Assembly (NCBI RefSeq): GCF_041146795.1
Contig: NC_135175.1
Location: 24,373,575-24,437,574 of the forward strand
Direction: 5' to 3'
Origin: Maylandia zebra
Taxonomy: Eukaryota > Chordata > Actinopteri > Cichliformes > Cichlidae
Length of the DNA stretch: 64,000 bases
Of the stretch, positions 26,255 through 41,500 are shown piece by piece. Every line of letters begins with the position of its first letter. Within the stretch, counting starts at the first letter, position 1. The notes under the pieces were generated by a model that was given only the letters and a program-made list of their open reading frames with translations, had not been told where the DNA came from and ran no database searches. The position numbers and the translations under genes were made by a program.

Positions 26255-26561
26255 GGAGCTACACCAGCGTTCTCTCTGTGCCCTCCACCTCTCTGTCGTC
26301 AGCTAGATCACCATGCTGCATGTCTCAACTCCAGTTTAAACCCTATTTTAAACAAACCAAAGCAATAACTATCAACACGGTTTGCTGTGAACTTCCAGTA
26401 TTGCCAAATTTACACATCTTAGAAGAAAAATCTGAATAGTGTTGTTTTGTCATGTAAAGATGTGAAGTGGCAGCACTTGGAAAGCTCTAAGGAAATGCAT
26501 CTTTGCAATTCATGTGATTGGGTTTAGCTGAGTTTTTACATTTTCTAATATAAACTTTTTA

Positions 26562-26567
26562 AATAAA
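26562..26567 (+). terminator. Polyadenylation signal of myl12
   Basis: AATAAA lies 308 bp after the stop codon. The 3' UTR is unremarkable. A C17 run at 26689-26705 follows in the intergenic DNA. Confidence 0.7.
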
Positions 26568-26589
26568 AGCCCTCTATCAAGTTGTATTT

Positions 26590-27835
26590 TGCTGTTTCCC
26601 TTCCATAAATGACAACTGAAATAAGTGTTGCATTATTTTGTCTTTATTTTATTGCCTCGGGTGAAACAAAATTCTTAAGCAACAGATTCCCCCCCCCCCC
26701 CCCCCTCATTGGGATTTTTGTCAAGTCTCTACAAGCCTGCTCTTCCTCCGATCCAATTCAATCAGCATGTGCAGGCTAGCACTAGGTGATGTTTGTGCAA
26801 AGTCCAGTGCAAACAGTAAAATCTGACCTTTATAAAAATGAAAGGAAAACTGCTCAGTACATACCTGCATGCTGTCTGCTTCATATCAGGGAGTGATCTA
26901 GTATAATAAAAATGCTTATCTATGAAACATATACAAAAGGATGCTAACCTACCAGATGAGAAGGACGGGCTTAAATCCATCCTGGAACTAAATTTTCTTT
27001 GGTTTTTGGCAGAACTACATTTACAGTGTTCATTTCCCAAAATCTTGTTTGAGCGATGACGCTAAATCAGTCTGCACTTTACAGCTGCGCCCTCTTTAAA
27101 TGACAGTCCATGCTTTAAATGGCAGGTTAAAATACAAAATTATTTTTGGCGCAGAAAGACCACTTAACCCTCCTGTTATGTTGCGGGTCAGATTGACCCA
27201 GAACAGAAGAGATGTCATCTGCATCACTACAGAAAACGAAAATAAAAAATCTAAATTGTAAAATAATCAATGGCAGTATTTCTGACACTTTTGGATGAGT
27301 AAATTTGTCCCGGGTCAAATTAACCCAGGAGCATAATTGGTGTTCCTGGAAACCAACATAACAGGAGGGTTAAGCTATGACGACCGGCCGCAAACTCAAA
27401 ACGTTATTTTGAATAGGCTTGTGCAGTGATAATGTCGCCCTCTAGTGTCTGAGTGGAAGGTTCAAACCACATGACGCTGCCTTCAATGATGCCTCGATTA
27501 TTGGACATACAAAACCTATGAAGGTCAGAAAACTATTAAAACGAGTTATCGGAAATGAACATTTATTGCGAAGAGACTAAGAGAAGTGAAGGTTGCAGTG
27601 AAAGTATGGATTTCAGACACTGCTTCTTTCGTCTGCTCCCTTTAGGGGTTTCATACAAATTTAATAATAAAAGAAAGAAATATATATCTTTTTCTACACC
27701 ACGAATTTCAGATGTGTGAAGAGCTATGCTAATCTACAGCAATTCTCTTGTTATATGCTAATTTAAGAATTACTTCTTGATTTGGAACATCAAGACGCGT
27801 GTGAAATTAAGAAGAACAGACTTTGAGGGTGCCTT
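26590..27835. other. Intergenic region between myl12 and the FASTK-domain gene
   Basis: No gene is recognised. It contains the C17 run at 26689, the piggyBac-like MITE at 27168-27369, and presumably the promoter of the downstream gene near 27.6-27.85 kb. A likely non-coding first exon ends at donor GTCCAG|GTACGA (27924). Confidence 0.55.
27168..27369. mobile_element. piggyBac-like MITE with TTAA target
   Basis: The inverted ends CCCTCCTGTTATG (27168) and CATAACAGGAGGG (ending 27369) are flanked by TTAA on both sides (27164-27167 and 27370-27373). The 202-bp interior carries subterminal pairs GGGTCAGATTGACCC and GGGTCAAATTAACCC. It encodes no protein, so movement would depend on a transposase elsewhere. 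Confidence 0.85.
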
Positions 27836-28459
27836 GAACGCCTCGTGCTCCTTACGGAGTCACGTTTGGTAGCATCTCCGGTGTCAGCGGTTATTTTACC
27901 CTTTTCCGCTGTTGGAAGGTCCAGGTACGAACTTTTTCAGTTTACTGTCGTCACATTTTTGTTTTTATTTATATTTCCGAAGTGTCAGCCCTATGAAAAG
28001 TTAGTACAAAGAGCAGTGCGGCTCTGCTAGGTTACACATGAGGCTAGCACCTATGCTAACGTTAGCTAACAGCAACCTTCAAGGTTGGTTCGCTAAAAGA
28101 AACTAAGACAGACGTTTCCCTGTATTTAAAACATTTTGGTGAATACCAGAGACATTTTAGTTTTCTATCAATATATATATTTAAATTTTGTAAGTAAGGT
28201 GGCATTTACGCAAGGATAATATTGTCAATGGCCAAAAATAACAGATGTTATCTTTGCCTTGAATTATTTGCATACCAGTCTAGCGTCTTTGAAAAAGCCA
28301 CCCATGAACTGCTCATTTTAAACAGGAAAACGTTTGGAAGGAGTCTCTGACTCTTGGTGTTTTTTTTTGTTCTCTCACTTATTTAAAAATAGCCTTAATA
28401 ATTTTGTGTTTTTATTTCGTTTTAGCTCAGCTGGGACCGGTGAGTCCCGGACCAGGGTC

Positions 28460-31318
28460 ATGGCTCTGAAGCTGATTCAGAGGATTCCGTTCAGGATCCG
28501 ATGTTATCCTGCTGGATCCGTCAGGCCTCTGAGTACCAGCAGCCAGGTCTTATGTGTAACTTGCCTGTGTACATCAGCCGGCCGGTGTATCAGGATATGG
28601 GGCTGCCGGAAGCTACTACAGGACAGCGTGACGAGGAGTCTGACCACCATCGTCAGGGAGCCTGCATTCATCACCAGCAGCTCAGTGGGAATCCACAGAG
28701 ATTCGGTCCCGCGGTTTTGTCTGACCCAGCTGCACCGACCCACAGCTATAGAGGAGCAAAGTTTCCTGCACCGTCTAGAGACCTGCTCCTCCTCCAGGCA
28801 GGTTTTCAGACTGCTGCGCTCAGTGAAAATCATGTCTGACACCATGGCCGCAGCAGCCCTTCACCGTGTGGCCGACTTGGAGCAGGAGGGTGGTGCTCTG
28901 ACCAACCCCACTGTGTTGGAGGAGGCCACTATCAGGGCCCTGTGCTTCCAGCTGGAGCAGGACTCTGGACGGTTGACTAATGCTGGACTGGTTTCGGCTC
29001 TCTTGGCTTGCACACGGCTTTACTTGGATCCCTGGAGCACACTGATGGTAAGGCTCATGTCTGAGAGCCAGGCAAGGCTTGACAGGGGGGAGATGACCAT
29101 AGGGGAACTGTGTACTCTGGGGCAGGCGATGCTGGCCATAGAGGGTCCAGGCAGTGTGATGTTGGAGCAGTTGATGGAGCAAATCCAGAGGCAGGAGCTT
29201 TCCAATTGGAGCCTAGCAGACCTTGTTGCTGTTTATAGACTTCTGCAAGGTGGTGTGGGTGTAGATGGAAAATACAGGGACCTCCTGAATGCCATGCACA
29301 GCCACGCTGTGACTGTTACTTCCCGTATGGATCCTGCTGCTGTCAGCGGGGTGCTCGGCGCTCTCGTAACCCTGAATCAGATGCAGGCCATGCCTCTTGT
29401 GATCAATCTGTGTAAGCAGGCTGTGCGGCATGTGCCTCACTTCACCGATGAGGAGCTCACCCATGTACTTGGGGCACTAATGCACTTTGGTCACAGTGAT
29501 CATTACTTTATGGGGGCGATGGAGAAATATGTTCCTACAGTGGCCTTCACCTCCCACCCAGAGACAATTACTAAAGTGATGCAGTTCTTTGGACGCAGGA
29601 ACATCCTTTCCCCGCCCGTCTTTGATGCCATCGCTGAGAGCTTTGTGTACCGAGCAGATGACTACAGCACCAGCCAGGTGGCTAGGCAGATCATGGCTTT
29701 TGGGAAGCTGGGATACCTCCCACCCAATGCGGGCCAGGTGTTCGGGAAAGTAGAAACTATCCTACACACGCGTTTCTCACACTTTCAGCCTCGAACGCTG
29801 CTCAACCTGCTCCATGCCTGCACCCTGGTGGAGAGGTTCCCTGTTAATTTTGTCTCCAAAGTTTTCAGCAGTTACTTCCTCCAGCAGCTGCAAGGTAAAT
29901 CGTAATGCCAACACATGCTGTGTCATGAGTGCATGATTTAACAAAATATTGCTGATGTCATTTCCTGCTGTGTGTTTTTGTCCTGTAGAGCAAAGCATGG
30001 GAATTGACCGGGCTGCTCTGGCACAACTGACTCAGCTCTACATGACTGTGAAGTTGGAGTGTCCCTTCTATGAGGTAAAGTATTTAGAACAATGTGAGGG
30101 TTAGACACTTGGAAAGCTGAATGACACAGGAACAATGCAAAACCTGAATACACACCCACATACTTAACTCATCATCGGTGTGTGAGCTTCAGTGCATTTT
30201 AGTTATGTGGCATTAGGAGCAAATTATTTATCAATTTACTTATCTAGGGTCACTTTATTGTTTCTACAGTGTTCAGTTGTATTTTATTTAAATTTGACTT
30301 ACCAACCTCCAATTCCGGTCTTTTATCTAGTTTTCATTTTTTGAGATCCAAAAAGACAAACTAACAAATGTATACACGTTCTGTGAGCTTTTATAAAAAC
30401 AGGATGATGTGTTTTTATTGTGTTTTTCTCATTTCAAATGGATAGAAAACACACGTAAAGGTAAACAAAAAGAAGTGAATACTAATAACACTTATACTGC
30501 TCAGTGTTTTGTTTTCAAATAAATGAAAATCTGTAAGTCACACGTCATAGCAGGCTATATGAACACTTTCCTGTGTCAACCTTTGTTTTTCTTTAATCAG
30601 GGTCCCAAACTCCTTCCAAAATACCGCGTCAAGTCTTTCCTCATGTCTGGACGCTCTCTGGAGACACCAGTGGATCCACATCTGTACAACTCTGTGAAAA
30701 CTGGATTGGTGGATTTGCTCGGGGATCGTTCATACTTTGGATCGAAAGTTCTGACGCCATACTGCTACACACTCGGTAACGCACACACGCTGGTCTGCAC
30801 CAGTGGTTTACTTCATAAATGTTTCCTGTAGCTTATCTACTGAAGGCTTCGTTCTTTTCTTGTTGCAGATGTTGAAATAAAACTTGATGAAGAGGGATAT
30901 GTGCTGCCTGCCAGCCAAACTGATGACGTATACAAAAGGTAAACCAGTTTCATGTTTTCGATGTCAAAGCAGTGAAAGTAAAGCTCGTATTTGAGAGCTG
31001 TATGGTGACGTTGCAGGATCGCTCTGTGTATTGATGGACAAAAGAGGTTCACGTCAAACTTGAGGCAGCTTCTTGGAAAAGAGGCCATCAAGCAGCGGCA
31101 TCTGCGCCTTCTGGGATATGAAGTTGTTCAGGTTAGATCCTCAACAGTTCTTAGATTTGTGTAGATCAGTAAATCCTAAAATTCAAACGAAATAGCCGAA
31201 TTTGTGTTTTTCTTTCTAGATTCCTTACTTTGAGTTTGAAAAGCTGCAAAGCAAGACCAGCATGGTGGAGTATCTACACCAAAAGATCTTCCCTCACACC
31301 TACAGGCTCAGCTGGTGA
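28460..31318 (+). CDS. fastkd3: FAST kinase domain-containing protein, probably FASTKD3
   Basis: FASTK-family proteins act in the mitochondrial matrix on RNA processing and stability. Exons are 28460-29894, 29989-30074, 30601-30775, 30869-30938, 31017-31131 and 31220-31318, all with GT-AG borders in phase, giving 659 residues. The N-terminus MALKLIQRIPFRIR is Arg-rich without acidic residues, fitting a mitochondrial presequence. Helical FAST_1/FAST_2-type repeats fill the middle (for example VMQFFGRRNILSPPVFDAIA). A C-terminal RAP domain is visible from RIALCIDGQKRF to LGYEVVQIPYFEFEKL. The ATG is in the second exon after acceptor TTTCGTTTTAG. Family membership is firm. The FASTKD3 assignment rests on length (human about 660) and overall pattern and could be another FASTKD member. 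Confidence 0.82.
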
Positions 31319-31454
31319 CCGAGAAACAGTTTCGCTGTGGTTGGAACTTCAGGGCTTTTAAAAAGGAAAAACTCCATATTTATTTTTGCTAACAGTAATT
31401 GCCAAGTTAATGTGTTTTAAGTTATCACCTGCACATGCACAAATTTAACTGGAC

Positions 31455-31460
31455 AATAAA
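31455..31460 (+). terminator. Polyadenylation signal of the FASTK-domain gene
   Basis: AATAAA lies 137 bp after the stop codon. The convergent chmp5 gene ends only about 350 bp further on, so the two 3' ends face each other. Confidence 0.6.
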
Positions 31461-31803
31461 CTGTCTTTTGTACAAAAAAATGACTTGATGGAATGATTTC
31501 TATATCACACAAGGATGAGTATTGTTTGAAAAATATAATTTATTTTGTTTTTTGCAACAGGGTGCCGCAAAAACTGTACAAAGATAATAGAAACCTAATT
31601 CCAGCAATCACAAGCTTAGTTATAAAGAGTCATAAGCACAACCTTGAATTAAAGACGCCCGATTTTTACCTTACAGTTTCTACCATTCATTGGACACAAG
31701 ATGCTTTGGTTTTTATTGCTGCCTTTTTCGGCCAGGAGTGTCAGTTGGATAAATAGAAAAAAAGGGCTATGATACATGTAAAACTAGGATGATGTATTTT
31801 CCT

Positions 31804-34954
<3,151 letters not shown>

Positions 34955-37900
34955 TTCGGCAAAAATAAGGTGAAAAGTGTAAAAGAAGAGCTACGTTTGT
35001 TTGTCTGTCAAGAGTTCAGTGTCCAACTAAACACCCGGAAAAGCCCTTCCCATGACGTAAGGGGAGTCACATGGGCTTGACTCACCCGGCCACGCCCTCC
35101 TCAGATTACTGTTGTGCTGTTGTATGTGTGCTTGATTATTGGCCTGCCTCGTCTTTATATGGCGCAATTAAGTTCTTCAACTAATTCTTTTTCTCTCTCT
35201 TTTTGCCGTTTAGATAGCACTAATTCTAAAAATTAAACACAACTACACAAAATTTGTACAAAATTCGGGGTCCTAAATTAACTTGATATGATATATATGA
35301 AATATTCTATCATTTCATATATTATGTCTATTAGTAAGCTCAAGTATTCCAGTTATCCACACCGCAGCTTGTAACTAAAAGCTTTATGCCCCCCACTCCG
35401 CCCACACACTCTGATAATATTAAAATTAGGTACATCTTTGTAGACATAGCCTCGCCAGCCTGTTTAGTTCATTTTCTTTTATTTTCGTTATGCTTGCTGC
35501 CTTCAAACAAACATGCTGTTAAAAGCCATCTGCTTTTTCCATAAAAGCACTTATTATTTGTAGAGCCCTTTTCAAAAGACAAGTCATTTATGAAGGAGAA
35601 TACAACAGAACATGTAAATTAGGAAAAAAGTGTTAGTGGCTCAGAACCTGAATGTTTCCTTGTTTTACTTCACTGATAAAAAGTTTAGAAGAGTTTGTCC
35701 TTATCCAAACAAACAGAAATTTCATATGGATTGTTTAAAGCAAAATGACGCATATTTTCAGTATCAGACTACCGACTACAGACTCGGTACTCTGTATGTA
35801 AATAAAATTCCTTTGACCTGAACTTAGAACATGAACCTACATGAATCTAGTCTGTCTGTTCTTCTTATGGCTTATTTCTACACATACAGAAATAGTCCAA
35901 AAACACTAAGTGCTGGAATTTGCCTACAGTAATTCATACACTGCCATGATAAGTCAAATCAATTTAGTAATGTTGAAATATGAACAAATCAAAAATGAGG
36001 TTACTAATACTAATACTAATAATAAACGATTACGATTTTGTATCAGGTGCATTAATGGGTGAATAATGATCAAATGATCTGGAGGTCTTGTGGATGTATT
36101 ATAATGAACATAATAAAAGAAGTCTGAGACAGAAGCTTGTAATGTGGGAGAAATCATCAATCATCACCTGATGTATCTTCTTATCCCGTAGTCTTGCAGA
36201 GGTGGCACAATTGAGATCCAGTATGTGAACACTAATATGGACTGCTATACAGAAGCTTCTGTTTATGCCAAGTTATGTGAATGCAGCTATTAATCATTGC
36301 AGTTTCTTTAAAATAAAAAACAAAACAAAGACCCCACATTGCATCCTCTTCCCTCTGGGGGGAGCTGATGGCTTACAGTAAAAAACTCTTAAACTGTAGA
36401 AGTCTGCAGAGTCACTGCCTCCAATAAGAATCTCTTCAAGGCTTCAAAATCTATTAAAACAAGTCACCAAAAAGGAGAGAGATTTGTTTTCCTTAAAACA
36501 AACAAACAATGAGTATCCGCTATCCCCGAGCTTGTCACACTCCAAGGAAAGAATCATTGTGTATTTGTTAAACTTGTTTTATTAAGCTCTTCACAGACAA
36601 GTTTTAATCGATCAGTACACGTCCTGCTCGAATGACGGCAGGAGAAGCCAATGTACAGCATTAAACTGTGAGCACAGAGATGAAAAAGAAATAAATAAAA
36701 ACTACAACGATGCCTCGATCACAGTGTTGATTCTTAGAATAACGTCTCTTATTTTTAGAACATCTGTGCTTTATCTATTTTTATGTCCATATACATGTGT
36801 CAGCAAGAGATTTATCAACAAGTATTAGCTAAAGATGCTTTTTTTAAAAATGAGATAGATGACTTTCATGTAGTATTTGCAGTACATTCAAAATAACAGC
36901 ACAGTCCATGAAGCTTATGGCTGCTGATGTTGCCTTTACTATCATAGCAGTGATGATTAACATGCTACAAATACAGTATATTTTCATAAAGTCTGTGCAA
37001 AGATTTTCATTTTGTAGTCTATACAAAATAAGTCTTTGTATAGAGACTGAGATACTGTACAGTTGTTAGAATATTCTGTATTTTTACTTGTTGAAAGAGC
37101 TAATCGGCTTATCAGACTGCACAACAATAACAGTATGACAGTTCAGCAGGACTACAGTATGTGTATCATGGTAAAAGCCATATACAAAGCACATATCATT
37201 ATTAGTTATATACCATAAAGTTAACAACTTATCAGTCTGGACACAAAGCCAGGGTCAAAGCTGATAGAGAGCCCTCTGTCAAATTTTAAATGCACATTCA
37301 AGTCCAGGATCTTCCCTCCACATTCTCTCATTGATTAACTTGCTTTGATGCAGCTGAATGTTGCTTTTTGTTTTTTTCTTTGACTCTTACACAACTTCAA
37401 AGTCCAACACGAGTCAGTGAGTGCTCTCACACTGTGGTCAATCAGCACCATTCAGGCTCTGCACAGATGTGAAAATGTTTTTGGCACATGTCTGCTGTCA
37501 GCGATTCATGCAAATATCACCGGCATGTCAAATGCATTGAATAAAAATAGCAAACATTATAATATGAAGTGCTGTTTGACCCCTATCTAGTAATCATTCC
37601 TGAAGTCATTTTTCTGCCGCCACAAACATTTTTTCCTGGACTTGTAAAGGCACATTTGGCAAATGAAAAATGATAGGAGGAAATTTTGGGAATAAACAGC
37701 ATTTGAGAGACAAATGAATCAAAACTGATGAAACTTGATATGGGCCAAGTGATTTTAATCAGTCTCCTGCTCGTTTACCCTTTAAATAATCATCAGTTCT
37801 CCTAAGATATCTTCACATAATTATCTCATGACCGTGTGTGCAATATTGTGTAATGATGATTTTATGAAATGCTAATCTGCTGATTATTTTGCCAGTAAGC

Positions 37901-38580
37901 TCAATACCCATCTATCCATCTCCTACTTATTCAATTCAGGGTTGTAGAGGTGATGTAACGTATCTCAGCTGTCAGTACACCCTGGGAAGGTTGGCAGTCT
38001 AAATTAAACTTATGGCTAAATAAATCATCATTAAAACAGTAAGCGATCATAAATTTGTTTTAAAAATGTTTAATTAACTGTCACGTATGAAATCAAAATC
38101 TTATTTAGGATGCTGGATGGTGCGAATGTTTAATTTTTCCTAAAAAAAAAACCCTCCCTGAATAATTACTTAGTCATCAAAATAAATGGGGATTCATGCA
38201 ATAATTGGTTAATCAACTAATTGTTGGACCTCCATCAACAGTAATCCATATTAATTATAAGCAGCACTTTCTTCTTTGACCTACTTAAACAGAAACAGTG
38301 TTTGGTTTACATCCACCTGCCAGGTTAAACCATAAATGCACAATCTTTGTCTCGACCTACAATCACAGGCTGCTGTGAAGGAAAGTGTCAGAAGTCAGAG
38401 GACACTAGGATGGATTGATTTGGATTTATGGACAACCACATCGATGATTATACCCTGGGTGATAATGAAAATGAAGTGAATCCAAAACCCAGTCTACATT
38501 GCTGTTGTGATGTGGGTTAAGCCCAGGTATTGTGAGTCTTCTTTTCCAGTGTGGGAGATTGAAGACAGTTCCACTGCTAG
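34955..38580. other. Region between chmp5 and the oprk1 stop codon
   Basis: 34955 to about 35080 is the presumed chmp5 5' UTR and promoter. From there to about 36.57 kb I see no gene, only AT-rich DNA. On the minus strand AATAAA at 36583-36578 could end a 2-kb oprk1 3' UTR covering 36.58-38.58 kb, which is AT-rich and without frames of note. Confidence 0.45.
36578..36583 (-). terminator. Candidate distal polyadenylation signal of oprk1
   Basis: AATAAA on the minus strand lies about 2.0 kb past the oprk1 stop. A long 3' UTR is plausible for a neuronal receptor, but nearer signals cannot be excluded. Confidence 0.3.
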
Positions 38581-41500
38581 TCATGTCGGCTTACCAGTCC
38601 CATCTGGGTTCTCCAGGGGAACAGCGGCCTCTCGCACAGTGCTGGGGGCCTTTTTGCTCCCTGACACCTTCTCCCCCTTCAGTCTGGCTGACAGGCAGAA
38701 GTCTTTGAAGCAGCGTTTGAAGTTCTCATCCAGAAAGGCGTAGAGGACAGGATTGAGGCTGCTGTTGGTGTAACCCAGAGCCACGCAGAAGAAGTAGGCG
38801 GCCATGATGGCGGTGGTTTCCGGCACGGTGACGAGAGCTTTGACCAGGATGAAGATGTGAATGGGCGTCCAGCAGACCACAAACACGGCCACCACGACCA
38901 CCACCAACCGCGTGATCCGGCGCAAGTTGCGATCCTTCTCCCTCGAGCCGGACAACATTCGGACGCTCTTCAGCCTCAGGACCATGAGGGAGTAGCACAC
39001 GGTGATAATGAGCACAGGCACGACGAAGGCAAAGACAAACACTAAAATCTTCATCAGTGTGTCCCACTTTGCGTAGGGATCGGGGAACTGCAGCGCGCAC
39101 TCTGTTATGTCTGTGGAAGAACAGTGGAGAGAAAATAAAGTGGCAATTTTATTTATATGACATGTTTTATGAAACTCAATGTAATTAACACTGAAAATAA
39201 AAACAGAAAAACCTGTAGGTTTGATTATGTCTTAAGTCAGTGAAAACTTAAAAAAAGGCATTCACACACAGCTGCCAAGTATGAACAAAAAGGTTTTGAG
39301 TCTATTTTTGAAGTGCACTTTATGATAAATGAAATTCCACTTCACAATTTTCTGCAATCAATTTAGCAAGTTGCTGTAGAATAGCTAATCTGCACTCAAC
39401 AAGGGAACATTTTGCTCTAAACGCTTTTTTATTTCTTACGTCATCTATATTCAGGAAGGATGTGCTCAATTTGTAGCTAATGAAAAACTCTTCAGTGACG
39501 GATGGATTTGATATATTGAATATATTTCTGTTCTTAACATTTTATTAGTACATGCTTGGAGAGTATTTGCTATGCATAGAAAGTGGACAGAGACTCTTAA
39601 ACTTTTTGTTAGACATCGGGGAAAGACTTCCTCACCGCTATTCGTCTGAGTACCGCCCAGCACAAAAGCCGGTATCCCTGCAGCCGAGGACAAGATCCAG
39701 ATGCACACGTTTATCATCTTGGCCTTGAGGGGAGTGCGGAAATCCAGGGCTTTCACGGGGTGGCACACGGCCACGTAGCGGTCCACACTCATCATGGTGA
39801 GGGTGAAGATACTTGTGAACATGTTGTAGTAGTCGATGGAGATGAAGACCTTGCATACCACCTCGCCGAAGGGCCACGTATTCAGAAGGTAGTCAGTGCT
39901 CTGGAATGGCATCGTGGTGGTGACGAGGGCGTCGGCGAGTGCCAGGTTGAAAATATAAATATTGGTGGCCGTCTTCATCTTCGTGTACCTGTTAAATATG
40001 CACAACACAAAGTTGTCCTGTGAGGAGAGATACGGCACTGTCTCGGCAGCCGTTATTGCTTCGCGACTCAGTGGAAGACCTTTGTTCTGGGCTCTTTGTG
40101 AATTAAACATTGTCCATTAGTCCACAGTGCTTTCTTGAATTTGTAATGCAATCTTTCAGGCTCACACTTCATTGTTATATGTAAAGTGGTGCTGGATTGA
40201 AACCATATCCAATGAGCTTTATACAATTGTGTATTTACAGATTTTTACTTGTGGTAGCACCAATGCAAAATACATGCAGAATTTTGGGGTTTGGGTAGAA
40301 ATTTTAAAAAGTTGATATTTACTTGCTATAGTATGATCTGCAAGAACCTAGAAGATTCACCTAAAAGAATGAACTTCTGTTCAAGATTACAGCAAAATTA
40401 TCATAAAGAGCGTCAGTGTTTCACAAGCAAACTTTGGTTAGAATAAACTGCATTCGTGTCATGTTGGAGTAATCAGAAAAATTTGTTTCCAACTGGAAAA
40501 ATTATTGTGAACTCCCCTCCATTTGAGATCAACCTGAAAATAGACGTTATTTTGCACAATTTGCAGAGTTGCTGGTATTATATACCACAATATAGTGGGC
40601 TAAAGTAATTCAATTACTTATAAACGGTCTACTATTCACAAGCAGTAATCCAGAAAAAGAGACAGGTAAAACAATATTTCTTTATAATACAGCCCTCTGA
40701 AACCAGATATCATCGAGTTGCTTAAACAATGTACTTTTTAATTTAAGGAACCTATTAGCAACCAGTTACTTTAGCTAATCATGAAGACAAAAAACCCAAG
40801 AAAATAGTTGTGACCAGAAAAAAGAAGTTCAGTCTACCAGAAGTTCACTATTGAACACACTGCATGTCTTTTATTTATGGTGTGATTAACCCAAAATGTA
40901 GAAGCAGTAAATTAAATTTCAAGCTAACTAGCTGCTAGCTTCAGCTTTATATTCATAGATAAAGCTCAGTCCTCTGAGCAAAAGAGAAATTTATTTGTCA
41001 TGATATCAAAGTTTTTTTCAAGTTTACTTTTAGCCACTTGGGTTTAGTTCAGCAGGCACTGACTTTGATATGTGGATTAATGTGTTAGCAAGCAGCTATT
41101 GTGTTTTTTATACACATATAGCAGAGAATAAGCGACGTTATATTCACTGGGAGTTGTAAATACATTCAGTGGCTTTACTTCAGTATGTAACGTGTTCAAG
41201 TGCAGTTGTATACCAAATATCTAATCAGCCAATCATATGGCAGCAACTCAGCGGATCTAGACATTGTAGTGGATCTAGTTCAATCTGAGAATAAGACTGG
41301 AGAAAAATGTGATTTAAGTCCCATTTTTGTGTCAGATGGGGTAGTCTGAGTATTTCAGAAACTGCTGATCTACAAAGGACAACCAGTATAGGATTTACCA
41401 AAAAGAGAAACTATCCAAATCAGCAGTTCACTGATTGAAAATATCTTGTTGATACAAGAAGCCAGAGCAGAATACCCTGACTTTTTCAAACTGACAGGTG

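Noticed and set aside
38507-38743. Plus frame overlapping the last oprk1 exon
   Set aside because: Antisense shadow of the receptor coding sequence.
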